Shown here: piece by piece, positions 8,361 through 16,590 of the stretch
Position numbering within the stretch: position 1 is the first letter of the stretch
Layout: the number at the start of each line of letters is the position of its first letter
Assembly (NCBI RefSeq): GCF_018399035.1
Contig: NZ_CP073760.1
Span: forward strand, 5,394,501-5,458,500
DNA: 64,000 nucleotides
Source: Thiocapsa sp.
GTDB taxonomy: Bacteria > Pseudomonadota > Gammaproteobacteria > Chromatiales > Chromatiaceae
Direction of reading: 5' to 3'
Notes under the pieces: generated by a model
The model's database searches: none
Told to the model about the DNA's origin: nothing
Seen by the model: only the letters and a program-made list of their open reading frames with translations
Made by a program: the position numbers and the translations under genes

Positions 8361-8639
8361 ATGGCGAACACATCGATGCTACATGTCCGTGTAGATGACG
8401 ACATCAAGGCTCAGGCCAGCGAGGCGCTGGCGGCCATGGGGCTGTCGGTTTCGGATGCCGTGCGGATTCTGCTCAAGCGCGTGGTCAACGATCAGGCTTT
8501 TCCGCTGGAGCTGAAGGTACCCAATGCCCAGACCCGTGCGGCCATGGAAGAATCGCGGGCGATGATGAAAGCACGCTCGGCCCGTTTCCAGTCCGCTGAC
8601 GCTCTATTCGATGACCTCGAAAAAACCCGCAAGCAGTAA
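8361..8639 (+). CDS. dinJ: RelB/DinJ-family antitoxin
   Basis: 92 residues: LHVRVDDDIKAQASEALAAMGLSVSDAVRILLKRV is the ribbon-helix-helix N-terminus of RelB/DinJ proteins. The C-terminal half is the flexible toxin-binding arm. A strong Shine-Dalgarno (AGGAGGTT) precedes ATG 8361, and CTTATGAGATACAGAATAG upstream could hold the operator. It overlaps the YafQ-like toxin by 29 bases. Confidence 0.9.
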   Translation: MANTSMLHVRVDDDIKAQASEALAAMGLSVSDAVRILLKRVVNDQAFPLELKVPNAQTRAAMEESRAMMKARSARFQSADALFDDLEKTRKQ

Positions 8640-8931
8640 ACGAGCTTCGTTACCACGGGCAGCCGACTACGCCAAGGCATTCCAGAAGGACTGGGAGCGG
8701 CTGTCCCGTTCCGGGCGCTACGACATGAAGCGACTCAAGCAAGCGATGCTGCTGCTCATTGCCAACGATGCGCCGCTCGGGCCTGAATGGCTGGACCACC
8801 CACTCAAGGGCGACTGGGCCGATCACCGGGAATGCCACATCGGCGGTGACTTCCTGCTGATCTACCAGGTCGAGGGCAAGACCATCAACTTCGTGCGCGC
8901 CGGCACCCACGCCGATTTATTTGAAGAGTGA
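8611..8931 (+). CDS. yafQ: YafQ-type mRNA interferase
   Basis: 106 residues. The core HPLKGDWADHRECHIGGDFLL followed by IYQ and the ending FVRAGTHADLF are the YafQ signature, with the catalytic His and Asp residues in place. YafQ cleaves mRNA in the ribosomal A site at AAA codons (known for the E. coli enzyme). The lysine-rich first 12 residues lie in the overlap with dinJ; a shorter start is possible. Confidence 0.9.
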   Translation: MTSKKPASSKRASLPRAADYAKAFQKDWERLSRSGRYDMKRLKQAMLLLIANDAPLGPEWLDHPLKGDWADHRECHIGGDFLLIYQVEGKTINFVRAGTHADLFEE

Positions 8932-9011
8932 CGAGGGAAGTTGCCCCTCATCACCCGCAAAGGTGTGCGATGGGAGACCCCGGATGTCGCGGATCCCGAG
9001 CATGGCAAAAG

Positions 9012-9266
9012 TCAAGACCCCAGCCTTCGCTCCTGGAACTCCGCGAGAAAGGGCTCTGACCCCTTTTCCGCCACCGCCTCGTCGACCGCCTGCCGGCAGC
9101 TCCCATCGGCCGAGAGCACCTGCGCCAGAAACATCGACAAGGTCTCCGTCGGTGGGAACAGTCGTTCGCGATGCGCCGGCAGCAGTGCCTCGACGCCGTC
9201 GAGCAGTTGCGCGCTGGTCAACACGTTGAAGAACGCGTCAGCGTCGGTCTCCGCGGCGGGGCGCTA
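9012..9266 (-). pseudogene. IS4-type transposase N-terminal remnant
   Basis: The minus-strand frame reads FFNVLTSAQLLDGVEALLPAH, then RERLFPPTETLSMFLAQVLSADGSC. This is the distinctive N-terminus of a class of IS4-family transposases. It breaks into the GAAAGGGCTCTGACCCCTTTTC tag at about 9045-9066, and no DDE domain follows. Confidence 0.55.
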
Positions 9267-9497
9267 AATCAGTTCTTGTTGCTCCAAGGCTGGACGATGG
9301 CTAGCATGCATGAAGGCTGGCTCCTCAGGTGGTCGGTGTGATTTGGCGATTTCACCGTATCACCTTGGCCGGCCTTACCCATACTTTTTCAATCGCTTGC
9401 GCTTATCTTAAGCGCCATTCGGCTCTGACTCCTTTTCTCACGTAACTACAATGGCTATACTTGGGCTTACCAATACGCCCCCGAATGAGGTCATGAC

Positions 9498-9779
9498 ATG
9501 AGCAAAGCGTCCGCGGTGCGTTTTGAAGGTATCGTCCAGCCATGGGGCAACAGCCTGGGCCTGCGGATCACCCGTTCCGTCAGCGAGCTGGCTAACCTGA
9601 AGCGCGGTGCGCACGTCACGATGGAGATCACCGATGAAGGACTGCTGATTCGCCGCCAGGCAACGGAGCCTCGACGCCCGCTTCCCTTCTCCGAAGCGAC
9701 CCTCCTCGATGGACTCACCCCTTTTACGGCACACGCCGATGAATTGCCCATCCTCATCGTCTCCGAACAGGATCACTGA
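9498..9779 (+). CDS. MazE/AbrB-type antitoxin
   Basis: 93 residues. VRFEGIVQPWGNSLGLRITRSV is the swapped-hairpin AbrB/MazE DNA-binding domain (WGNSLGLRI motif). The C-terminal part is the toxin-binding tail. It is followed after one base by a MazF-like toxin starting at a GTG. It probably represses its own promoter as a complex. Confidence 0.88.
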   Translation: MSKASAVRFEGIVQPWGNSLGLRITRSVSELANLKRGAHVTMEITDEGLLIRRQATEPRRPLPFSEATLLDGLTPFTAHADELPILIVSEQDH

Positions 9780-9780
9780 T

Positions 9781-10173
9781 GTGGCAACCGCTTTCATCCC
9801 GGACCGTAACGACATCGTCTGGCTCGATTTCGAGCCGACCAAAGGCCGGGAGATCGGCAAGTATCGACCGGCCCTGGTCCTGACCAGCCTGGTCTATCAC
9901 CAACGAACCGGTCTGTTGATCTGCTGCCCGATCAGCACCAGCGTTCGCGGTGCGCCAACCGAGGTTCCCGTGCGTAACCTCGATCAGCCATGCGTCGTGG
10001 TGTGCAACCTCGTTCACACCCTGGACTGGAAGGCGCGCCAGGTCAAAAAGGCTGCCGAGGGTGCCCCTGGGCTGATGATGGACGTCCTGGCGCGTCTGAT
10101 CCCTCTGATTGGAGCGGATCTACTGCTCGCATCGCCAGAATCCACACCCGCGGGCAAGGAGCCGTCACCCTAG
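9781..10173 (+). CDS. MazF-type mRNA interferase
   Basis: 130 residues from GTG 9781. VWLDFEPTKGREIGKYRPAL is the MazF active-site block; CCPISTSVRGAPTEVPV and a VVCNLVHTLDW segment complete the SH3-like fold. In MazF, conserved Arg and Thr/Ser residues cleave single-stranded mRNA. GTG is chosen because the ATG two bases earlier is out of frame. The gene is intact. Confidence 0.88.
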   Translation: MATAFIPDRNDIVWLDFEPTKGREIGKYRPALVLTSLVYHQRTGLLICCPISTSVRGAPTEVPVRNLDQPCVVVCNLVHTLDWKARQVKKAAEGAPGLMMDVLARLIPLIGADLLLASPESTPAGKEPSP

Positions 10174-10270
10174 CTCCGGCCGTTGAACGCTTCGTGCCCC
10201 ATGCAAAGGTCTGACCTCGTTGATGATATTGGCCACATGACGCCTCACCCGCCAGGTGATCGCCGCTAAT

Positions 10271-10384
10271 GCCCCTGGAGCACGCCCCGCGCGGCGCCCG
10301 ACTGCGTTGCAACTCGTTGACGTAGAACCACTACGCCGCCTCGTTGCGCCTTGCCGGACACCGCGCGGGACGCACTCCAGGGGC
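10271..10384. repeat. 114-bp imperfect hairpin element
   Basis: The left arm GCCCCTGGAGCACGCCCCGC and the right arm ending GGGACGCACTCCAGGGGC are inverted repeats of 24 bases with about three mismatches, separated by about 66 bases. The centre also holds partial symmetry (CGTAGAACCACTACG). No coding capacity is seen. The rest of 10174-10586 shows only the tag GATCGGGGTCAGCTAAATGG also found near 3990. Confidence 0.55.
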
Positions 10385-10586
10385 CGTTCAACTGCCGGAT
10401 CTAGGTTCAATGAGAACCACGGGCGCGTTGGCGGTACCAATGTCGCACTTCCCGACCGACATGAGCCTGCATGGGTGCGAGAAAATAGGTCGTGCCATTG
10501 ATCGGGGTCAGCTAAATGGTGACCCCGTGACCCCGTGACCCCTTTCTTCCTTTTTTTTCATTTGAGCGACTAACCAAGACGGGCAC

Positions 10587-10862
10587 TTGATGATGCGAGC
10601 CTTGCGAAAAATCTATGACAGCCTTCCGCCGATGATTGAAATACCGAGGGATTTGCGCAGCCGGCGCGTCGAGGTCGTCTTTCTGGACCTTGATGAATGC
10701 GAGGCTTCAAGCGTTGTATTGAACGCTGACTGGCCAGAGGGTCTTTTTGAGCGCACGGCCGGTGCCTGGCATGGCGAATTGTTGCGTGAGCCTCAAGGTG
10801 AATACGAGCAGCGTCAGGAGCTTGAGTGTTGTGGCTCCCGGACACTAACGTCTGCTATCTGA
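10587..10862 (+). CDS. Antitoxin upstream of a VapC-like toxin
   Basis: 91 residues: ALRKIYDSLPPMIEIPRDLRSRRVEVVFLDLD is a DUF2281/VapB-like beta-rich start, followed by a tail containing WHGELLREPQGEYEQRQEL, which fits the toxin-binding end of VapB. The frame runs on past that tail and overlaps the vapC start at 10826, so the natural stop may have been lost. It is likely still able to bind its toxin. Confidence 0.6.
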   Translation: MMMRALRKIYDSLPPMIEIPRDLRSRRVEVVFLDLDECEASSVVLNADWPEGLFERTAGAWHGELLREPQGEYEQRQELECCGSRTLTSAI

Positions 10863-11230
10863 ATCCGCGGCCGTCAACGGTTAAGCAGACGATGCGAGCG
10901 CATCCAGCATCGGATATTTATCTCTGTGATGTCGTGAAAGCTGAGCTTTTCTACGGTGCCTTCAAGAGTCAACGCATGGAAGCCAATCTCGCGGTACTGG
11001 ATGAGTTGTTTCAGCATTTCAGTTCCTTGCCGTTCGATGGCGCGGCGGCGCGCGTATTCGGCCAGATTCGCGCCGAACTCCCGCATGCTGGTACGCCAAT
11101 CGGTCCTTCTGACCTCCAGATAGCCTCCATTGCTTGAGTGCATCACTTCACCCTCGTGACGCACAATACCGACGAATTCAGGCGAGTCAGGGAACTGCGA
11201 TTCGAAGATTGGGAATCCGGCGTCGTTTGA
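10826..11230 (+). pseudogene. vapC: VapC PIN-domain toxin, internal stop
   Basis: Starting at GTG 10826 the frame encodes LWLPDTNVCYLN (first acidic site), VVKAELFYGA (second) and PIGPSDLQIASIA (third). A TGA at 11135-11137 follows; beyond it the same frame continues VHHFTLVTHNTDEFRRV and ends at 11230. In VapC the THNT-x-EF segment carries the last acidic/Asn site, so the stop removes a catalytic element. The toxin is probably inactive unless the stop is read through. Confidence 0.75.
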
Positions 11231-11299
11231 TGGATTCCGTTGGGTGCGTTTGGAGAACCGCTGGCCTTGTTCATAGTCCCGGCCAGTCGCTGACGAATC

Positions 11300-11352
11300 G
11301 TGCGTAGTCAGGGCTTCCAGCCCTGATTCTGTCAGGCCAGGATGGCCTGACT
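11300..11352. repeat. Bimodular palindromic element, copy 1
   Basis: Two adjacent hairpins: TCAGGGCT-TCC-AGCCCTGA and GTCAGGCCA-GGA-TGGCCTGAC. The same pair occurs at 30221-30271. No gene overlaps it. The organisation resembles a BIME. Confidence 0.65.
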
Positions 11353-11397
11353 ACGCAGTCAGCCGCCGAAGTGGTCAGAGTTATGAACAACGCCGAA

Positions 11398-11474
11398 CCG
11401 CTGATGCAGACACACTTTTCGCTTGGTCCGAGCGCATCCAGGTCGCGCAGAGTCTGGATGAGGTGTTGCATTGA
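11398..11474 (+). pseudogene. Rpn-family C-terminal end remnant
   Basis: The last 25 codons read ADADTLFAWSERIQVAQSLDEVLH and TGA. They match the C-terminus of the Rpn proteins in the 29-39 kb array (SETLLEWSDRILEARSLDEVLH). Nothing of the nuclease domain is left. Confidence 0.6.
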
Positions 11475-11584
11475 TGTGCTCGCGCAGGCAATCGGAAGGG
11501 GACGTCGCCCGCTTCTTGTCCGATGTTGCATATCAAGACCGGCCTCGCTCGTAAGACCGGCCACCCAAAACATCAGTCGCTCGT

Positions 11585-11700
11585 GACACCGCTCAGCAGT
11601 GTCACCCATGCAGCGTTCACGAACTCGTGACACCGCTCTTACCAACTCGTGACACCGCTCTGCGGTGTCACGCATGCCCCAGGCGCTCCGCGCCAAGTGC
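11585..11700. repeat. GTGACACCGC palindromic repeats (2-3 copies)
   Basis: The core hairpin is GTGACACCGC-NNN-GCGGTGTCAC, followed by CATGCCCC and a second hairpin GGCGC-TCC-GCGCC. It is part of a family of about 20 copies (see 44693-45436 for its probable mobiliser). Partial copies lie at 11585 and 11625, and a full one at 11650. Confidence 0.75.
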
Positions 11701-11921
11701 CACCACGGCCAAAACGCCAAACGAAGCTCCCTGCGAGCACCTTCCAACAACGCTCCGCCATCCTCACCCCCAAGGCAGAAAGCCAAACAGCGTCCCCGAT
11801 CGGCAACAACTCCAATATCCCCGAATCCCCCCGATCCATGCTTGGATCCGCCCCGTAAACAGGCCCTCGACCCGGAAGCCCCCGGCCCCAACCCCGCACG
11901 ACACGACAAGCCAACGACTCG

Positions 11922-12131
11922 ACCTGTCTCCCTGTCTGCGCAAAGACACCAAGCTTCTGCAAAGCCCCGCCTGCTGGCCCGCACTGCTGCACGGCGTGGC
12001 CGCCACCCTTGGACCACGACACCGCCCTCGGACGCGACCGCTTCGCCACCGTCATCGATGTCGGCGCCAACAAAGGCCAATTCGCCGTCGATGCCCGCAC
12101 GCGCTGGCCCGCGGCCCGGCTGATCTGCTTC
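11922..12131 (+). pseudogene. FkbM methyltransferase 5' fragment
   Basis: Homologous to the first 70 codons of the gene at 16984-17709, including the glycine-rich SAM motif VIDVGANKGQF. The start codon is lost, one base is inserted near GCCACCCTTGGACC, and the match ends abruptly at CTGATCTGCTTC. The upstream 270 bases (from 11650) also match those upstream of the intact gene, so a whole segment was duplicated. Confidence 0.7.
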
Positions 12132-12169
12132 TCCCTCTGTTTCTGCCTTTCTGGTACTACAATAAGGCA

Positions 12170-12438
12170 ATGAAGATCGCCTTCGATCCTGCCAAGAACG
12201 CCAAGAACCGTGCCAAGCATGGCGTGTCCTTGGCATCGGCGGGGACCTTGAATGGGATCTGCTGCTGACTCGCGAGGACAAACGGGATGCCTATAACGAA
12301 CAGCGTTGGATCGGCTACGCGCCCATCGGAAGGACAGTTTACTGCGTCGTCTACGCGGAAGAGGGCGATGCATACCGCATCATCAGTTTGCGCTCGGCAA
12401 CACCGAGAGAGGTTCGAGACTATGCACGTCAAATCTAA
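12170..12438 (+). pseudogene. brnT: BrnT toxin with frameshift
   Basis: It starts MKIAFDPAKNAKNRAKHGVSLASAG, the BrnT N-terminus with its KHGVS motif. At the G-run near 12241-12244 one G seems missing. In the next frame the protein continues DLEWDLLLTREDKRDAYNEQRW, then GYAPIGRTVYCVVYAEEG and RIISLRSATPREVRDYA to a stop at 12438. With the extra base it would be a normal BrnT of about 90 residues. As read, it ends after 32 residues. Confidence 0.8.
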
Positions 12439-12691
12439 ATCAGGCCGGATTTTTGACCTGCCCAGCCCGGAGGAGGAAGAGCGGATCCGGACCGGTATCG
12501 CGGCGGATCCAGACACCTATGAGCTATCTGATGAGGAGATCGCCCAGCTACGCCCCAAGGCCGAATTACGCAAAGTCTCGACCAACATTCGCTTTGACGC
12601 CGACGTGCTCGAGGCCATAAAGGCGACCGGGCCAGGATGGCAGACCCGCATCAACGACATCGTGCGCGAGTACGTCGAAGCCCATCGGTGA
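12422..12691 (+). CDS. brnA: BrnA antitoxin
   Basis: 89 residues: the acidic start HVKSKSGRIFDLPSPEEEERI is followed by VSTNIRFDADVLEAIKATGPGW and QTRINDIVREYVEAH, the ribbon-helix-helix DNA-binding end of BrnA. BrnA neutralises BrnT and represses the brnTA operon. The start overlaps the brnT end by 17 bases. It is intact while its toxin is frameshifted. Confidence 0.85.
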   Translation: MHVKSKSGRIFDLPSPEEEERIRTGIAADPDTYELSDEEIAQLRPKAELRKVSTNIRFDADVLEAIKATGPGWQTRINDIVREYVEAHR

Positions 12692-12948
12692 CACTAACCG
12701 TGACAGCATAGAGGCTTCCCGAGGGGCGTCTGCGAACCACTTGAGCAGTCTTTAAGCTTGACGGCTGCTCTGAATTGGCCGGCTTGACCCCGATCGGTCA
12801 ACGGATTTCCGGATAGGCCGAAGTCACGTTGAGCTTTTGGGGAAGGTCCGGGCTTGCCACAACGTGAAAGCCAGCTCTGGAATGGTGACCCCGATCTTTT
12901 TCCGGCGGATCTGCTGTGTCGGCGCCGTGAAAGAAAATAAATCTGTCC

Positions 12949-13693
12949 GTTCGCAGTAACAACAGTAAGTCTAGCGGGTTGAAGTCCCGTCCGAGGAGTT
13001 GTCCGTACGACTCGGTAGCATGAGGAAGCGGCGTCTTGGTAACAAGGGGTCGTAAGTTTCCCCCCAGCAAAAGAGCAGGCCGTAACGCAAGTGAACCTAG
13101 AGGTAGCCTCGTGATATTAGGTTGGAGACGCCGACCCTGTGGACAGAAGGGGAAGGCCGTTGGGTGGCCATTGGAAGAACGGAAGTGATGGTCATCGTCT
13201 CTCGGGGTAGCAGGGGCGGCATGTTCTTGAAGACTGATCTGTCCAGTGCTGGAGATCCATGACGGGAAGTGGGCCAGACCACCAACGCCAGCGTATAAGG
13301 TCACGAAATCGCTGTCGCCCGTGATGGAAGTCAGAGGGGTTCATAGTACCGTTTGAGACTGAGGGACAACATAACCCCGGTCGAGGGAAGGGACCCTACT
13401 TTGTGCACGCCACCGAAGAGCGGAGGATCGGGAGATTGCGTTCATCGCTAGTCACTCCGAATACGATCAGGACGCTACAGAGGTCGCTCTACGGCAAGGC
13501 CAAGCAACTGAAGGTGTGCATGCCTTGTTGTGAAGCACATCGGAAAGCCGTGTGCGGGAAAACCGCATGCACGGTTTGATGAGGGAGGGCTGGTTGTCAG
13601 CACCACGCCCGGGCTACTTAGGCACCGCCAAACGAAAGGGGCGGAAACGGATAAGCCGGGACTACAGCGCTGGCAACCTGCTCTCTACTCTAT
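12949..13693 (+). mobile_element. ORF-less group II intron, copy 4
   Basis: It has the same architecture as copies 1-2 with about three quarters identity, and is nearly identical to the outer intron at 13846. Domain V at 13541-13577 reads GGAAAGCCGTGTGCGG, a GAAAA loop, then CCGCATGCACGGTTTG, a perfect stem. It ends CTCTACTCTAT. The 5' boundary (GTTCG) is set by comparison between copies. There is no reverse transcriptase. Between 12692 and 12948 I see no gene. Confidence 0.75.
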
Positions 13694-13707
13694 CCTTTAT
13701 TTCATTC

Positions 13708-13752
13708 GATGCCGCGAACGTGGAAGACCTGATTGGTCCCGAGTCCGGTTGA
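13708..13752 (+). pseudogene. Rpn/DUF4351 tail remnant
   Basis: DAANVEDLIGPESG followed by TGA, the same ending as the remnant at 2922-3101. It sits immediately 3' of intron copy 4, so the intron lies inside what was once an Rpn tail. Confidence 0.5.
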
Positions 13753-14473
13753 AGGGTGAGCCGGTGCAAGGAGGGATCGGCCGTGTCGGCGCTGATATTC
13801 GAGCACGCGCGAACCAAAGTCATGACCGAGAAAATAAATCTGTCCGTTCGCAGTAACAACAGTAAGTCTAGCGGGTTGAAGTCCCGTCCGAGGAGTTGTC
13901 CGTACGACTCGGTAGCATGAGGAAGCGGCGTCTTGGTAACAAGGGGTCGTAAGTTTCCCCCCAGCAAAAGAGCAGGCCGTAACGCAAGTGAACCTAGAGG
14001 TAGCCTCGTGATATTAGGTTGGAGACGCCGACCCTGTGGACAGAAGGGGAAGGCCGTTGGGTGGCCATTGGAAGAACGGAAGTGATGGTCATCGTCTCTC
14101 GGGGTAGCAGGGGCGGCATGTTCTTGAAGACTGATCTGTCCAGTGCTGGAGATCCATGACGGGAAGTGGGCCAGACCACCAACGCCAGCGTATAAGGTCA
14201 CGAAATCGCTGTCGCCCGTGATGGAAGTCAGAGGGGTTCATAGTACCGTTTGAGACTGAGGGACAACATAACCCCGGTCGAGGGAAGGGACCCTACTTTG
14301 TGCACGCCACCGAAGAGCGGAGGATCGGGAGATTGCGTTCATCGCTAGTCACTCCGAATACGATCAGGACGCTACAGAGGTCGCTCTACGGCAAGGCCAA
14401 GCAACTGAAGGTGTGCATGCCTTGTTGTGAAGCACATCGGAAAGTCGTGTGCGGGAAAACCGCATGCACGGTT

Positions 14474-16464
14474 GTGTGTCCAGCGAAGGCTGGCGTGTTC
14501 AGCAGGAGACAGTCCTGCCGGGGTAACAGTCAGGAGCCCCGTAGCTTGGATCGCAGGGTGGCGGGAGACCAAGACTCTGAAGCCGATCGACAGCACCTTC
14601 CTTGGGGAGGTGGCGAGTCACCAGGCCGTAACAACAGTGAACGCAATGATGGCCTCGACAATGCGTATCTCCGAAGGCCGAGCCTGCAACCGTGGGGCGA
14701 AGGCAGCATGGCGGGTCGAAGTCTGACCGAGACGATCCGACCACTTCGGCGGGGTGAGTAGCGACGGCATGGTGGCAAGGGCACGCTAAGCAACTGGAGA
14801 AGCCCGTCTCGCCCCAGGGCGAAATCCCCGGAGCAAGGTAGGTCCTATAACCGGCGACACCGGGAAGTGGACCGAAGGCGAGCGGGTGGCGGATGGGCGC
14901 GTAGTAGCGCTGAAGCGGGGTAATGTCCGTGGAGCGAAGGCGCCCTACTGTTGGCAATCCTTGAACAAGATGGGAGGCAGGGGCGAGATGACAACGACGC
15001 CCATCGATCTGCAAGACCTGAGGAAGAGGATCTACATCAAGGCGAAGGCTGAACCGGCCTGGCGCTTCTGGGGACTCTACGTCCACGTGTGCAAAGAGGA
15101 GACCCTGCACGCGGCCTATGCGATGGCGAAAGCGAACAACGGTGCCCCCGGCAGTGACGGGGTGACGTTCGCGGCCATCGAGGCGGCTGGCGTTGAGGCG
15201 TTTCTGCAAGGCATCCGGGATGAGCTGGTCACCGGAACCTACCGACCGCAACCGAATCGCCGCCGGGAGATTCCCAAGGGAGACGGGCGCATGCGCGTCC
15301 CGGGGATTCCCTGCATTCGCGATCGCGTGGTCCAGGGGGCGCTCAAGCTGATTCTGGAGCCGATCTTCGAGGCTGACTTCCAGGATGGAAGCTATGGATA
15401 CCGACCCAAGCGCACGGCGCATCAAGCCGTGCAGCGCGTGGCCGAGGCGATTGTGAGCAACAAGACCTATGTGATTGATGTGGACCTGGCGTCGTACTTC
15501 GACACGGTTCGTCACGATCTCCTCTTGGGGAAGGTGGCGGAGCGGGTCCGCGATGATCAGGTCTTGGGCTTGCTCAAGCGTATCCTCAAGGCCAGTGGCA
15601 AGCGGGGCGTTCCGCAAGGCGGTGTGATCTCACCCCTGCTCAGTAACCTCTACCTCAACGAGGTCGACCGGATGCTGGAGCGGGCCAAGGAGGTCACCCG
15701 CAACGGACGCTATACCTATATCGAGTATGCCCGTTATGCCGATGACCTGGTGATCTTGGTCGATGGGTATCGCCGGTGGAACTGGCTCGAGGACGCGGCC
15801 TGGCGACGCTTGGTCGAGGAGTTGGCCAAGCTCGATGTGCAACTCAATCAAGACAAGACACGACGACTGGACCTGAGCCAGGGAGGGGCATTCAGCTTCC
15901 CGGGCTTTGACTTCCGCCGGGCCAAGACTCGGCGCGGGGTCTGGGGCGCGCGTTACACGCCACGGATGAAGGCGCGTACCGCGATCCTGCAACGCCTCAA
16001 GGACGTGTTCCGCCGCTACCGCTCGCAGCCGATCGATCGGGTGATCGCCTTGATCAATCCGATCCTCAGGGGGTGGGTAGGCTACTTTCGGGTGGGGCAC
16101 TCCAGTCGCTGTTTCGGGTATGTCCAAGATTGGGTGGAGAAGAAGATTCGGCGCCATTTAATGCGCGCGCGTCAGCGTCAGGGCTTTGGCTGGAAGAGGT
16201 GGAGTAGGACGTGGCTATACGAGGTGCTCGGGCTCTACGACGGGTACCGAATCGGGCTGCGTAAGCCGAAAGCGCTCCCAGTGCAAGAGGTCTCATAACC
16301 CTGGATGTGAAGTCGGCAGGAAAGCCCGGTGCCGGAAAACGGCACGCCGGGTTTGACGTGGCGGGGGCTGGAAACGTGATCATGGGAGCCGGACTGAGGG
16401 CCAGCACGAAAGTGCTGGAGGTCCCACCGGACCCTAACGTCGGCGCGCCAGTTCCCGACCCTAC
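14474..16464 (+). mobile_element. Inner group II intron with reverse transcriptase
   Basis: It starts GTGTGTCC (matching GUGYG) and ends CGACCCTAC (AY end), both exactly at the disruption of the outer intron. It encodes a reverse transcriptase in domain IV. Its domain V is at 16331-16364: AAAGCCCGGTGCCGG, an AAAA-type loop and CGGCACGCCGGGTTT, a perfect stem with AGC. It is 1991 bp and looks complete. Its target is the domain V/VI junction of another intron. Confidence 0.85.
14988..16298 (+). CDS. ltrA: Group II intron reverse transcriptase/maturase
   Basis: 436 residues from ATG 14988 (GGGAGG upstream; the open frame begins earlier at 14886). RT blocks include NNGAPGSDGVTF, RRREIPKGDGRMRVPGIP, DVDLASYFDTVRHDLL, GVPQGGVISPLLSNLYL and the catalytic YARYADDLVI. 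The C-terminal ILRGWVGYFRVGHSS segment is the maturase (GIIM) domain. No HNH endonuclease domain follows, so the protein would act in splicing and in target-primed reverse transcription without second-strand cleavage. It may also serve the ORF-less introns nearby. Confidence 0.93.
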   Translation: MTTTPIDLQDLRKRIYIKAKAEPAWRFWGLYVHVCKEETLHAAYAMAKANNGAPGSDGVTFAAIEAAGVEAFLQGIRDELVTGTYRPQPNRRREIPKGDGRMRVPGIPCIRDRVVQGALKLILEPIFEADFQDGSYGYRPKRTAHQAVQRVAEAIVSNKTYVIDVDLASYFDTVRHDLLLGKVAERVRDDQVLGLLKRILKASGKRGVPQGGVISPLLSNLYLNEVDRMLERAKEVTRNGRYTYIEYARYADDLVILVDGYRRWNWLEDAAWRRLVEELAKLDVQLNQDKTRRLDLSQGGAFSFPGFDFRRAKTRRGVWGARYTPRMKARTAILQRLKDVFRRYRSQPIDRVIALINPILRGWVGYFRVGHSSRCFGYVQDWVEKKIRRHLMRARQRQGFGWKRWSRTWLYEVLGLYDGYRIGLRKPKALPVQEVS

Positions 16465-16590
16465 TGATGAGGGAGGGCTGGTTGTCAGCACCACGCCCGG
16501 GCTACTTAGGCACCGCCAAACGAAAGGGGCGGAAACGGATAAGCCGGGACTACAGCGCTGGCAACCTGCTCTCTACTCTATCCTTTATTT

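Larger units (their letters stand above)
13846..16581 (+). mobile_element. Outer group II intron of a nested twintron (copy 5)
   Basis: Bases 13846-14473 match copy 4 up to ...CACGGTT of domain V. The match resumes at 16465 with TGATGAGGGAGGG (domain VI) and runs to CTCTACTCTAT at 16581. Removing 14474-16464 restores the uninterrupted sequence seen at 13565-13590. One change (AAAGTCGTG for AAAGCCGTG at about 14443) hits the catalytic AGC triad, so this outer copy may splice poorly. Confidence 0.82.

Noticed and set aside
12798..13304. Repeated ORFs inside the introns, also at 13662-14201, 953-1465 and 2821-3372
   Set aside because: They are antisense translations of structured intron RNA shared by all copies, with no start signals and no protein-like motifs.
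14499..15617. 372-codon open frame antisense to the reverse transcriptase
   Set aside because: The plus strand encodes the RT with YADD; the minus frame has no domain and lies in an intron.
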